Below, piece after piece: positions 34,692 to 43,551 of a stretch of 64,000 nucleotides of DNA. The stretch's first letter is position 1; each line of letters begins with the position of its first letter. Under the pieces are notes generated by a model. It worked only from the letters and a program-made list of their open reading frames with translations, ran no database searches and was not told where the DNA came from. The stretch is from Capilliphycus robustus (GTDB lineage Bacteria > Cyanobacteriota > Cyanobacteriia > Cyanobacteriales > Microcoleaceae), in contig NZ_JAYGHR010000005.1 in assembly GCF_034932365.1 (NCBI RefSeq), positions 1-64,000 on the forward strand, in the 5' to 3' direction. Both the position numbers and the translations under genes were made by a program.

Positions 34692-35312
34692 TTTCTTGTG
34701 TTCCCAGGCGGCTTGAAAAAATTCTTGTTCACAGAATAGGGCGTAACGGTAGATACTATGAGCGGCAGATTCATTAATAACATAGCGATTGGTTAGATTT
34801 TCCAGTTGTTGAGCGAGTTGTTCAAATTCATCGCTACTATAAGTTTTGATCCAGTCGGTGTATTGATGATTAGGAATTTCCGGTTGAGCGAGTTTTTGCC
34901 CTAAAAAAGCATACAACCGCATACAGGGAGTCATGGCAGCCGCGATCGCACCAATATCTCGAGTCCAAGCTGTGGTTAATAAAAATTCGGTATAGCGACG
35001 GGTGGCGACTCCAGGTTGAATTGTTTGTAAGTCAATCTCCCAAGCTTTCGCATAGTGTTGATGCAGTTGCAGTTCTTCGAGTACCCCGTTGGCGAGATGA
35101 TGAAATAGGTTAAAACCTTGCCAGTCGGGAGCTTTAGCCGCAGCCAGACTGTAGGCGCGAGCAAAGGCTCTGAGAAAAAACGCATCCTGTCCCACATAAA
35201 AGACAAAGCAACTTCGCGGCAAAGTTCCCTGAGCAATGCCTTGGACAAAGGGATGTTCAAGACAAGCAATGCTCAGGTCTTGGTTGGCTTGCCACAGATC
35301 GCTCGATATCAT
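34686..35312 (-). CDS. tenA: TenA family thiaminase/aminopyrimidine aminohydrolase
   Basis: 208 residues. The TenA substrate pocket motif FVFYVGQDAFFLRAFARAY is near residues 37-55, MTPCMRLYAFLG carries a Cys at the usual active-site position, and the C-terminal YALFCEQEFFQAAWE carries the catalytic Glu. TenA salvages base-degraded thiamin by hydrolysing aminomethyl-pyrimidine to HMP. No thi genes are adjacent. The TGA stop lies inside a CAGTGACC repeat unit, and the gene is convergent with the pentapeptide-repeat gene. Confidence 0.88.
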   Translation of the reverse strand: MISSDLWQANQDLSIACLEHPFVQGIAQGTLPRSCFVFYVGQDAFFLRAFARAYSLAAAKAPDWQGFNLFHHLANGVLEELQLHQHYAKAWEIDLQTIQPGVATRRYTEFLLTTAWTRDIGAIAAAMTPCMRLYAFLGQKLAQPEIPNHQYTDWIKTYSSDEFEQLAQQLENLTNRYVINESAAHSIYRYALFCEQEFFQAAWEHKKQ

Positions 35313-35411
35313 AGAAGTAGAAGGTTTTTACTGCACTTCATCAATGAGTTTATCTCAAAAACCCGGTTGAATCTACCCTCTATTCTCAACGCTCTCACAC
35401 CCGAAATCCCT

Positions 35412-36809
35412 ATGAATGATCTTCGTATTTTCCATACCATTAATCGTCTAACGTTTGGCTCTACCGCCGGACTGATTCAACAGGTTAAAAAGATGGGAAT
35501 TGAGGCTTATATTCAAGCTCAACTCAAACCCACATCAATCACGATTCCAGATCCTTTAACTCAAAAAATTCAACCCCTCGATACTTTGTCTTTAACGCCC
35601 GGTCAGATTTTTAAACAACAACAACGGTTGATCGAAGAAGCGAAAAGGCTCAAGTTAGAGCCAAAAGCTATGCAAAAAGTTAAAGGAGATTTTGAACAAA
35701 AAATCCGCAAACAAGCTGAACGGGGACGGTTGCTACGAGCTTATGAAAGTCCTCGACAACTCGAAGAAATAATGGTTGATTTTTGGTATAATCATTTTAA
35801 CATTGATGGCTTGCAAGGCGGACAAATTAGGCTGTTTTTTAGTTCCTACGAGCAACAGGCAATTAGACCTCATGTTTTGGGAAAATTTCGTCAACTTTTA
35901 GGGGCGACAGCCAAGCATCCGGCGATGTTAGTGTATTTAGATAACTGGCAAAATACCGCCCCCGGAAGTCCAAAAGCCAAGGGAAGATTTAAAGGACTGA
36001 ATGAAAACTATGCCAGGGAATTGTTAGAACTTCATACTTTAGGTGTAGATGGGGGATATACTCAAGCTGATATTATTGCATTAGCTCGAATTTTTACAGG
36101 TTGGGGAGTTCCTGATCCGCCTGCCAAGCGAGTTGAAGATGAAGATGGGTTTGAGTTTGAAGGCGATCGCCATGATTTTGAGGATAAAGTGTTTTTAGGT
36201 CATCCCATCAAAGGCAGAGGTATAGAAGAAGGTGAGGAAGCCTTAGATATTTTAGCTCGTCATCCGGCGACGGCTCAACACATTAGCTATAAATTAGCTC
36301 AAGCCTTTGTTGCGGATAATCCCCCGATTTCTATCGTGAAAAAGATGGCGGATAAATTTTTAGAAACTCAAGGAGAAATTAGCCAGGTTCTCAATACTTT
36401 GTTTACCAGTTCTGAGTTTTGGAGTCCAGAAGTTTATCAGGTGAAGTTTAAAACACCTTACCGTTATATTGTGTCTGTGATGCGAGCAGTGGATGAGGTG
36501 AGTAATTTTGACTCTATTAATGGTTGGCTGAAACAGTTGGGAATGCCTTTGTATGGGTGTTCTTCACCGGATGGTTATAAAAATACTCAGGAGGCTTGGT
36601 TAAATCCTGATACCATGATTCGTCGTAGCAGTTTAGCTATACCGTTTTCTAAAGGGATACTGAATGAGAATAAACCTGTAGATCCTCAAAAGTTAGTTGA
36701 AACGATAGGCAATCGTTTGTCTACAAAAACTCAAGAAGTGATTAACAAAAGTTCGCCGGATCTAAAAGCGGCTTTGGTTTTAGGGAGTCCCGAGTTTATG
36801 AAATATTAG
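35412..36809 (+). CDS. DUF1800 family protein
   Basis: 465 residues from ATG at 35412 (MNDLRIFHTINRLTFGSTAG...). The longer open frame from 35118 overlaps tenA on the other strand and is not coding. Family hallmarks: LTFGSTAGLIQQV near the start, MVDFWYNHFNI, NENYARELLELHTLGVDGGYTQADI, ALARIFTGWG, HPATAQHISYKLAQAFV and the C-terminal LGSPEFMKY. DUF1800 proteins are often encoded beside DUF1501 partners and their function is unclear; no DUF1501 gene is next to this one. A terminator hairpin follows at 36886. Confidence 0.88.
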   Translation: MNDLRIFHTINRLTFGSTAGLIQQVKKMGIEAYIQAQLKPTSITIPDPLTQKIQPLDTLSLTPGQIFKQQQRLIEEAKRLKLEPKAMQKVKGDFEQKIRKQAERGRLLRAYESPRQLEEIMVDFWYNHFNIDGLQGGQIRLFFSSYEQQAIRPHVLGKFRQLLGATAKHPAMLVYLDNWQNTAPGSPKAKGRFKGLNENYARELLELHTLGVDGGYTQADIIALARIFTGWGVPDPPAKRVEDEDGFEFEGDRHDFEDKVFLGHPIKGRGIEEGEEALDILARHPATAQHISYKLAQAFVADNPPISIVKKMADKFLETQGEISQVLNTLFTSSEFWSPEVYQVKFKTPYRYIVSVMRAVDEVSNFDSINGWLKQLGMPLYGCSSPDGYKNTQEAWLNPDTMIRRSSLAIPFSKGILNENKPVDPQKLVETIGNRLSTKTQEVINKSSPDLKAALVLGSPEFMKY

Positions 36810-36885
36810 ATGATCTCAATTCCAACCCAAGCTGTGAGCAAGCGGAACTGTTTTAAAAAGAAGTAAAATCTATTCTACACTCAAG

Positions 36886-36920
36886 CATCAAGCCATCATG
36901 GTTTGATGTGTGTTTTTTTT
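36886..36920 (+). terminator. Rho-independent terminator after the DUF1800 gene
   Basis: CATCAAGCC pairs with GGTTTGATG (36886-36907, one G-T pair), followed by TGTGTTTTTTTTG. A classical stem plus U-run 77 bases after the stop. Confidence 0.75.
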
Positions 36921-37083
36921 GTAAAATAAATTGTGAAATTTTTGTGAAAAATTTGTTGAAAATATATTTTTGTTCTGATAATATGAATATCAGTCGGAAA
37001 AAATATGCCATTTTAAAAATTCAAAAAGCATTCATCTCCTGTAGATTTTAGCTCAGTTCAACTCTTCCTCACTGTTTAATAAA

Positions 37084-38964
37084 ATGTGGCAACTTTTAGA
37101 AAACATCTTTTCGCCCAAACAATATATGCCGCATGGCTCTTGCTATTTGTGGCAATCTCCCTTAATTTGGTTACACATTATCAGTGATTTTCTGATTGCG
37201 ATCGCCTATTTTTCGATTCCTGCAATGCTGATCTACTTCGTCTACCAACGACGAGATATTCCTTTCAATAGAGTCTTCATTTTATTTGGTGTATTTATCA
37301 TTTCCTGCGGCTTAGGACATCTACTCGATATCTGGACACTATGGCATCCAGCTTACTGGTTATCCGGTATTGAACGCGCTTTTACCGCTCTTATTTCCTG
37401 CTACACCGCCTTAGAATTGATGGTTTTATTACCTCAATTTCTCTCTCTAAAAACCCCGGAACAACTCGCTGAAGTAGAAGCAGTAAGCAATTCTAAAAGT
37501 TTATTTCTCGCGCATATGAGCCACGAACTTCGCACACCCCTGAGCGCAATTTTAGGCTTTACTGAATTGATGTCTCGTGATGTCAGCTTGTCAATAAACC
37601 ATAGCAAATATATCAATATTATTAATCGGGCTGGCGAACATTTGTTAGCTTTGATTAATGATATTTTGGAAATGTCTAAAATCGAAGCTGGACAAGCTAA
37701 ACTGCGGGAAGACAACTTTGATCTCTATAGTCAGATCAACAGTTTAGAGGAAATGCTACGCTTGAAAGCTCAATCTAAAGGCTTGAAATTGGTTTTTAAA
37801 CGTGATGCTGAAGTTCCACAACATATCTATACAGATGAAGGTAAACTCCGTCAGGTTTTGATTAATCTCCTCAGTAACGCCATTAAATTTACAGAACAAG
37901 GAAGTGTAACCCTGCGAGTTAAAAGTCAGGAGTTCAAACCCCTTAATAACCCACATCAAATCATCAATCTCTTGACGTTTGAAGTCTCAGATACAGGCCC
38001 CGGTATTGCCCCCGAAGAACAACACAAATTATTTGAAGTCTTTAGTCAAACCGAAACAGGAATTAAGTCGGGACAAGGAACAGGTTTAGGTTTACCGATT
38101 AGTCAAAAATTTGTGCAATTAATGGGGGGAGAAATTACTGTTAGCAGCAAGCTTAATGAAGGAACTCTGTTTGCTTTTAGTATTCCGGTAAAAACTGTAA
38201 AAGCGAGTAAAATTGAAACAACTCAAACGTCTCAGAAGGTAACTGGACTGGCTGCGAGTCAACCTAAGTTTCGCATTTTGATCACCGACGACAACCCCCA
38301 AAATTGTTGTCTTTTGATGCAACTCTTAAGTTCTATTGGCTTTGAAGTACAAGAAGCTGCTAATGGTCAAGAAGCTTTAGAAATTTGGTCATCTTGGAAA
38401 CCTGATCTGATTTTTATGGATATGAAAATGCCTGTCATGGATGGTTATACTGCCATCCAAAATATTAGAGCTTACCGTGAAGGGAAAGCCACAGTGATTA
38501 TTGCTTTAACGGCTCAAGCGTTTGAAGAAGAACGGCAATCTATTCTATCTATTGGCTGTGATGATTTTATCCGCAAACCTTTTCAACAACAAGAGATACT
38601 CGCCGCGATAAACCGACATTTAAAGGTTGAATATTCCTATCAAGAAAAACTCTCAAAAGAAAATCACCTTCAAGACTTTTATAATCAAGATTTAGACGTT
38701 GTACTCAATGCAGAAGATCTGGAAATCATGCCGAGAGAATGGATTGAACAACTATCTGAATTTTCAGCCCAATGTAGTGATTTGTTAATTCTACAATTAA
38801 TTGAACAAATTCCCGCAACATACTCGCATCTGACTACCACTTTAACTAAAATTGTAGACGAGTTTCGCTATGACAAAATTTTTGAACTCACTCAATTTAT
38901 CCTAGACAAAGAAACCTCAGAAAATCAACCCCAACCTGATCACCGATGCCCAGAAAAATGTTAA
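37084..38964 (+). CDS. ethylene-receptor-like hybrid sensor histidine kinase
   Basis: 626 residues. Three N-terminal membrane helices form an ETR1-type ethylene-binding domain: HIISDFLIAIAYFSIP has the conserved Asp35, and SCGLGHLLDIWTLWHP has Cys75 and His79. These lie exactly ten residues after ETR1 Asp25, Cys65 and His69, the copper/ethylene ligand positions. Then follow HisKA (AHMSHELRTPLSAI, phospho-His147), HATPase (NLLSN 261-265, SDTGPGI, GTGLGLPI), a receiver domain (phospho-Asp446 in FMDMKMPVMDG) and a roughly 110-residue C-terminal helical tail. No GAF domain separates sensor and kinase. In Synechocystis a related receptor binds ethylene and affects phototaxis and pili. The gene is monocistronic. 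Confidence 0.92.
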   Translation: MWQLLENIFSPKQYMPHGSCYLWQSPLIWLHIISDFLIAIAYFSIPAMLIYFVYQRRDIPFNRVFILFGVFIISCGLGHLLDIWTLWHPAYWLSGIERAFTALISCYTALELMVLLPQFLSLKTPEQLAEVEAVSNSKSLFLAHMSHELRTPLSAILGFTELMSRDVSLSINHSKYINIINRAGEHLLALINDILEMSKIEAGQAKLREDNFDLYSQINSLEEMLRLKAQSKGLKLVFKRDAEVPQHIYTDEGKLRQVLINLLSNAIKFTEQGSVTLRVKSQEFKPLNNPHQIINLLTFEVSDTGPGIAPEEQHKLFEVFSQTETGIKSGQGTGLGLPISQKFVQLMGGEITVSSKLNEGTLFAFSIPVKTVKASKIETTQTSQKVTGLAASQPKFRILITDDNPQNCCLLMQLLSSIGFEVQEAANGQEALEIWSSWKPDLIFMDMKMPVMDGYTAIQNIRAYREGKATVIIALTAQAFEEERQSILSIGCDDFIRKPFQQQEILAAINRHLKVEYSYQEKLSKENHLQDFYNQDLDVVLNAEDLEIMPREWIEQLSEFSAQCSDLLILQLIEQIPATYSHLTTTLTKIVDEFRYDKIFELTQFILDKETSENQPQPDHRCPEKC

Positions 38965-39148
38965 ACGCCTGGGATAAAGCCGCAATCAACTGTGGTTAGA
39001 CGGACTTTAGATGCTGACTTGCCGATTTTTGGGCTGTCAAAGCTGCAAAATGTTGAAGATTCAGGAACAAAAAGGTTTGGATTACTTCATTACTACTTAG
39101 ATATACTATTCTGGTTTGCAATCCCCTAACATCTCTAATCATATTATC

Positions 39149-39751
39149 ATGTTGAAGCGAATTTTATTCATCGGTTTAACCTCATCTTTGTTTTTTCTGT
39201 TTCCTGACGTTTCTAACGCTCAACTTTTACCTCGAACTTCTGAACCTGGAGTGAGAGTAGCACAGCAAATTCCTGAAGAAAAACGAAAACTCATCGAAGA
39301 ATTTCTCGAACTCACAGGAGGAGAAAAAACGTTTCAGCAAGTCAGTCAAGCGATGTTATCTCAGATGGAACAACAGTTTACAGCCATGTTAGGTTCTGAC
39401 TTAGTAGGATCACCGCAACTTTCACCCCAAGAACGTCAACAAGTTGCCGCTAATATGAATCGAGAAATGAGCCGCATCGCTCAGAAATATAATCAGTTAT
39501 TTCTCGAACGAATTGATTATCAAAAGATTGTTGAGGAAGTTTATTATCCCCTCTACGATAAATATTTTACCAATGACGATTTGCGGGTATTAATTGATTT
39601 TTATAAGAGTCCAACAGGACGAAGAACCATTGAAATCATGCCGCAATTATTGCAAGAATCCGTTCAACGTACCGCTCAAGTGATTGCGCCAACCGTCACC
39701 AGTATCATTCAAGAAATAATCACTGAAGAATTAAAACGGATCAACCGATAA
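39149..39751 (+). CDS. DUF2059 family exported protein
   Basis: 200 residues from ATG at 39149 (MLKRILFIGLTSSLFFLF..., signal peptide ending near SNAQ). The mature part is helical and matches DUF2059: KRKLIEEFLELTGGEKTF, RIDYQKIVEEVYYPLYDKYFTNDDLRVLIDFYKSPTGRRTIEIMP, here recognised by FTNDDLRVLIDFYKSPTG. The function of the family is unknown. The longer frame from TTG at 39116 is less likely. Confidence 0.85.
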   Translation: MLKRILFIGLTSSLFFLFPDVSNAQLLPRTSEPGVRVAQQIPEEKRKLIEEFLELTGGEKTFQQVSQAMLSQMEQQFTAMLGSDLVGSPQLSPQERQQVAANMNREMSRIAQKYNQLFLERIDYQKIVEEVYYPLYDKYFTNDDLRVLIDFYKSPTGRRTIEIMPQLLQESVQRTAQVIAPTVTSIIQEIITEELKRINR

Positions 39752-39779
39752 CAAAACTGCTCTTATATCTATTGACTTT

Positions 39780-41201
39780 TTAAAGCGATCGCCGCCAGTT
39801 GAAGAACTTTTCTAAGAGGTTTTGTTGCCATTGGTTTTGAGAAAATTTCTGTTTTTTTAACAGTAATCCGGCTTTACTATTAACTTCAGATAAAGTCGGA
39901 TAAATATGAATTCCCGTTAAAGCAGAAACCTTTAAATTATTAGCCATTGCTAACACAACTTCATGGATTAATTCTCCGGCTGACGGCCCGACTAAATGAG
40001 CGCCTAAAATCTCACCATTTCCCCGTGTAATAATCTTAGCAAATCCTGATGTTTTGCCTTCCGCTTGAGCGCGATCAACTCCCGAAAAAGGCTGTTTTAA
40101 CACATAAATATCCTTACCATAACGTTCAATGGCTTGTTTTTCAGTTAACCCGACTCGTGCTAATTCCGGGTCAGTAAAAGTCGCCCAAGGAATGACTCGA
40201 TAGTTGGCTTTACTCACTGGAAAAAATAAAGCATTGGTTAACACAACAACTGCTTCATAACCCGCTACATGAGTAAATTGATAGCCACCAATTACATCCC
40301 CACAAGCATAAATTCGGGGGTTAGTGGTTTGGAGTTTACTATTCACTTGAATGCCTTGTTTTCCGACTGCAACCCCTGCCGCTTCTAAATTGAGGGATTC
40401 TACATTCGGAACTCGTCCAGCCGCGAGTAAGATTTCCGAGGCAATAATGGTGTTTTCTCCGGCTTTAATGTGTTTTTTCCCGGCTTTTAATTCAACCTGT
40501 TCGGCGCGAGTTTGAGTTAATATTTTAATCCCTTCTGAAATCAGTTGATCCTGTACAACTTGGGCGGCTTCTGGGTCTTCTTTTTGGAGGAGATGATTTC
40601 CACTTTCAATGATTGTAACATTTGAACCCAAGCGAGAAAAAGCCTGTCCTAATTCACACCCAATAGGCCCTCCTCCAATAATCACAAAATTCTCGGGACG
40701 TTCTTGCAAAGAAAAGACTTTTTCATTGGTTAAAAACCCTGCTTCTGTTAAACCAGGAATGGCCGGAATTGCAGGTCGAGAACCTGTAGAAATCACAAAC
40801 GCTCTGGCTTTGAGTTGGCGTCCGTTGACTTCAAAAGTTTGGCGATCGCAAAATTTTCCATCCCCAAAAATAACATCTACTCCTAAGCCTCTAAACCGTT
40901 CCGGTGAGTCGTGAGGTTCAATGGTTTTAATAACCGTTTGAACGTGATCAGCAGCTTTAGAAAAATCAATTTTTGGGTGTTCGGTATGAACCCCAAAACG
41001 AGCGGCATTTTTGACTTCATAAGCGACTCGGGACGCATGAATTAAAGATTTACTGGGAACACAACCAAACCATAAACAATCCCCCCCTAAGCGATCTCGT
41101 TCAACCAGTGCAACTTTTGCCTTTAATTGGGCGGCTGCACTCGCTACAACCAGCCCACCTGAACCCCCACCAATAATCACTAAATCGTATTCAACCGCCA
41201 T
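39780..41201 (-). CDS. mercuric reductase-like FAD-dependent disulfide oxidoreductase
   Basis: 473 residues of the class I pyridine nucleotide-disulfide oxidoreductase family. FAD-binding GGGSGGLVVASAAA is at residues 11-24, the redox pair Cys42/Cys47 lies in GGDCLWFGCVPSK, and the NAD(P)H site is GGGPIGCELGQAFSRLG. The dimerisation domain holds GAHLVGPSAGELIHE and the catalytic HIYPTLSE. There is no N-terminal HMA domain or C-terminal vicinal Cys pair as in true MerA, so mercury reduction is unlikely to be its role. The orthologous cyanobacterial family is annotated as mercuric or dihydrolipoamide reductase-like, with uncertain substrate. Confidence 0.88.
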   Translation of the reverse strand: MAVEYDLVIIGGGSGGLVVASAAAQLKAKVALVERDRLGGDCLWFGCVPSKSLIHASRVAYEVKNAARFGVHTEHPKIDFSKAADHVQTVIKTIEPHDSPERFRGLGVDVIFGDGKFCDRQTFEVNGRQLKARAFVISTGSRPAIPAIPGLTEAGFLTNEKVFSLQERPENFVIIGGGPIGCELGQAFSRLGSNVTIIESGNHLLQKEDPEAAQVVQDQLISEGIKILTQTRAEQVELKAGKKHIKAGENTIIASEILLAAGRVPNVESLNLEAAGVAVGKQGIQVNSKLQTTNPRIYACGDVIGGYQFTHVAGYEAVVVLTNALFFPVSKANYRVIPWATFTDPELARVGLTEKQAIERYGKDIYVLKQPFSGVDRAQAEGKTSGFAKIITRGNGEILGAHLVGPSAGELIHEVVLAMANNLKVSALTGIHIYPTLSEVNSKAGLLLKKQKFSQNQWQQNLLEKFFNWRRSL

Positions 41202-41297
41202 TATTTCCCCCTATTTTAATTAACTTTCTATTATTTCATCCCAACAAGCTGAATTTTCTCTGAGAAATCACTGGGTAGGGGTTAAGATTTTTTCAAC

Positions 41298-41780
41298 TTA
41301 AGACTGTTGGGCAGAAGAAATATCGGCTGTTGTTGGTGTTTCGGTGTCAGAACCGGGGAAGAATTTCTGCTTGATCCAAGTTGTCAGGATATGAGATAAT
41401 AACCCCATCGGCCCTGCAAATAGACACAAAGCCAAAGAATGAATTGTCCAAACTCCTGTTTTTTGCCCTTCTAAATAGATATAACGCCCAACAAATAAAT
41501 CCATCACTAAAAAGTGAATCCATCCAGTAGCGGCGGCGGTTTCATCTGCAAAAAAACGAGCAATATCTGCTAATTTTGGGTCGGATAATGCCGCAGCGTT
41601 TTCTGGGGTAATACTGCTGACAAATAAATAAATATAGACCGCAGCCAGCAGGACAAAGGGAATATAAGACTGCATGACTTTTCGGGTAATTCCCCAGTTG
41701 GGCAGAATAATCATTAAGGCCCAGAAAGGCAGGACAAATAGGTTTGCACCTGTAAAAATTTGTTCGATGGGAATCAGCAT
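41298..41780 (-). CDS. ABA4-like family membrane protein
   Basis: 160 residues with four predicted membrane helices. Family blocks are FTGANLFVLPFWALMIILPNW, WIHFLVMDLFVGRYIYLEG and FAGPMGLLSHIL. It matches the ABA4-like (DUF4281) family; plant ABA4 is needed for neoxanthin synthesis. The role in cyanobacteria is not established, and neoxanthin is not a usual cyanobacterial pigment. It lies about 95 bases upstream of the disulfide reductase gene on the same strand and may share its transcript. Confidence 0.85.
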   Translation of the reverse strand: MLIPIEQIFTGANLFVLPFWALMIILPNWGITRKVMQSYIPFVLLAAVYIYLFVSSITPENAAALSDPKLADIARFFADETAAATGWIHFLVMDLFVGRYIYLEGQKTGVWTIHSLALCLFAGPMGLLSHILTTWIKQKFFPGSDTETPTTADISSAQQS

Positions 41781-41848
41781 TTTTTGCAGTGTTTTGAGAG
41801 AAGTTGCGTTATTATTTTATCATTTTTTTTCAATTTTTCAACCCGAAT

Positions 41849-42071
41849 GTAGGGGCGGGTTCTGCAAGATTGTTTCGGGTAAAATATAAATCTATATGAA
41901 CCCGCCCTATAGGATTTTTTATTGATTCTCTGGGGCGGGTTCTGCAAGATTGTTTCGGGTAAAATATAAATCTGTATGAACCCGCCCTATAGTATTTTTT
42001 ATTGATTCTCTGGGGCGGGTTTATTAAGGTTGTTTGTGGGAAATCTAGATGGGTTCGGAACCCGCCCCTAC
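41849..42071. repeat. GTAGGGGCGGGTT element cluster
   Basis: Two tandem 80-bp units (41852-41931, 41932-42011) and a third diverged unit. The cluster starts GTAGGGGCGGGTTC and ends GAACCCGCCCCTAC, perfect 14-bp inverted ends. Related clusters sit at 53924-54161 and 56341-56407. Confidence 0.85.
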
Positions 42072-42109
42072 AGTAGACAATTCTAACAAAATGCTATGGA
42101 TTTTAAAAT

Positions 42110-42961
42110 TTAACGGGATTCACCATCTAGGCGATATTCTCGAAAGTTTTCTTGAGTATTGCCATTAATTCTTAATACGGCTATTGCTTTATCCTGGGGA
42201 TTTTTAACGACATAATACCAAGTAAACCCTGTGCGATTATTAATCACCTGTAAAAGTTCAGGTTTTCCGGCAAATGCTGCTTGAATGGCTTGTTCATATT
42301 CTTTGGCTACAAATGTTCGATCAAAGCCATTATTTTTATTGTAACCTTCCCAAGAATTGTAACTCCAAATTACCGTTTCATCTTGAGTATCCGGCAAATA
42401 CAACGTCATCTGATTCACAAAAGATAATTTGACAACACTTTGTATCAGTTCATGCAAAGAAAGCGGTACATTATTGCGGGGTGGGGTTGTAATTTGACTA
42501 ATTTGTTCCACCCATTTATCTTGTAAATTTTGCATTTGTTCAGCCGCAATTTCTTTAAACACTTGAGTGCGATGAACAGTGATGCGATTATTAACCCAAG
42601 AGAGAACACCAATTAAGGCTGAAAAGACTGAAACTAATCCCACCATATACAGGAGATAAGTCGTTTTTGGGGCTTCAGGAACAACATTAGAACTGTCTAA
42701 CTCTGGGTTCCGTTTTAGAGAACCAATTGCACTAACAATTTCTTGAATTCCTAATACAAAAGTAATCGCCACCCCAAACACACTTAAAGCCACACTCGCC
42801 CAAAATATTCCGAATAAAACCGCTTCAACTTTCGCACTGAAAATATCCCATTTCAGAATTTCATCAAAAATCCCCAAAACCACTAATGTCGCACCCAGTA
42901 ATAAAAGTGCAATAGTGGTTGCAACAGTGAATGATAATAGCTTAATGCGTCGTCTCATCAA
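42110..42961 (-). CDS. three-helix membrane protein of unknown function
   Basis: 283 residues. Three membrane helices (about 8-31, 47-71 and 104-124) precede a soluble C-terminal domain of about 150 residues (VKLSFVNQMTLYLPDTQDETVIWSYN ... GFTWYYVVKNPQDKAIAVLRI), the mixed alpha/beta character of which resembles a small sensor domain. No family is recognised with confidence. It begins upstream of the GTAGGGGCGGGTT cluster, which lies just past its stop. Confidence 0.6.
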   Translation of the reverse strand: MMRRRIKLLSFTVATTIALLLLGATLVVLGIFDEILKWDIFSAKVEAVLFGIFWASVALSVFGVAITFVLGIQEIVSAIGSLKRNPELDSSNVVPEAPKTTYLLYMVGLVSVFSALIGVLSWVNNRITVHRTQVFKEIAAEQMQNLQDKWVEQISQITTPPRNNVPLSLHELIQSVVKLSFVNQMTLYLPDTQDETVIWSYNSWEGYNKNNGFDRTFVAKEYEQAIQAAFAGKPELLQVINNRTGFTWYYVVKNPQDKAIAVLRINGNTQENFREYRLDGESR

Positions 42962-43072
42962 TTAATTCTCCGGCTAAAACGCCTCTAAAAGAAAGGTTAA
43001 GATTTTGGAGACTCATCAAAAAGGAATGCTATCTTACATCCTATAGCATTGTGATTGTAGGTTGAAAAAGCT

Positions 43073-43168
43073 ATGACTGGACACGAACTCTTACTGTTAG
43101 GATTGCTTCTGTTACCCGGTATGGCATTGTCAATCCTGATTATCGGATCGTTTGCGGCGGGAGGTTAA
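43073..43168 (+). CDS. 31-residue single-helix membrane peptide
   Basis: ATG-initiated ORF of 31 codons starting MTGHELLLLGLLLLPGMA and ending SFAAGG, with one hydrophobic helix spanning almost its whole length. A GC stem with T-run (43183-43205) follows 15 bases after the stop, as expected for a small monocistronic gene. Size and layout are like the one-helix subunits of cyanobacterial photosynthetic or NDH complexes, but it does not match the sequences of PetG, PetN, PsbM, PsaM or Ycf12 as I remember them. The Shine-Dalgarno sequence is weak. Confidence 0.5.
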   Translation: MTGHELLLLGLLLLPGMALSILIIGSFAAGG

Positions 43169-43182
43169 TCCCGTGTTGCAGG

Positions 43183-43205
43183 AGGGAGGCGGGTGTCTCC
43201 CTTTT
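43183..43205 (+). terminator. terminator after the 31-residue ORF
   Basis: AGGGAG pairs with CTCCCT around GCGGGTGT, followed by TTTTAA. Short but GC-rich stem with a four-base T-run. Confidence 0.55.
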
Positions 43206-43238
43206 AACACTAATTTTGAAGAAGTTTTAACTAAAATT

Positions 43239-43351
43239 GTAGGTTGGGTAGAACGAGAGTGAAACCCAACAAGCTCAAATTGTAGTTTAATGAAAGTTAA
43301 ACCCATATATTGCCTTGGTAATGTTGGGTTTCGTGCCTCAACCCAACCTAC
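43239..43351. repeat. GTAGGTTGGGT palindromic element (copy C)
   Basis: 113-bp element from GTAGGTTGGGTAG to CAACCCAACCTAC, same family as copies A and B. It is followed by an AGTCAGAACACAGAATTC-type repeat tract (43385-43540) rich in GACTC. Confidence 0.8.
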
Positions 43352-43551
43352 TAATGTTCGGTTTTGTCGATGTTTATGTGATGTATCAAGAATTAGGAGT
43401 CAGAACACAGAATTCAGGAGTCAGAATTAATATCAATAATTAAACATTTTTTCTCCTGATTCCCTCCTTGCCCCATTGGGTTTGAATCCCCAATCTATTT
43501 CTCTCCTGACTCTGTGACTCGCTGACTCCTGACTCCTTCTTAAACAGAGAA

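Noticed and set aside
35118..35411. N-terminal extension of the DUF1800 gene
   Set aside because: It is antisense to tenA codons; the family starts at the ATG at 35412.
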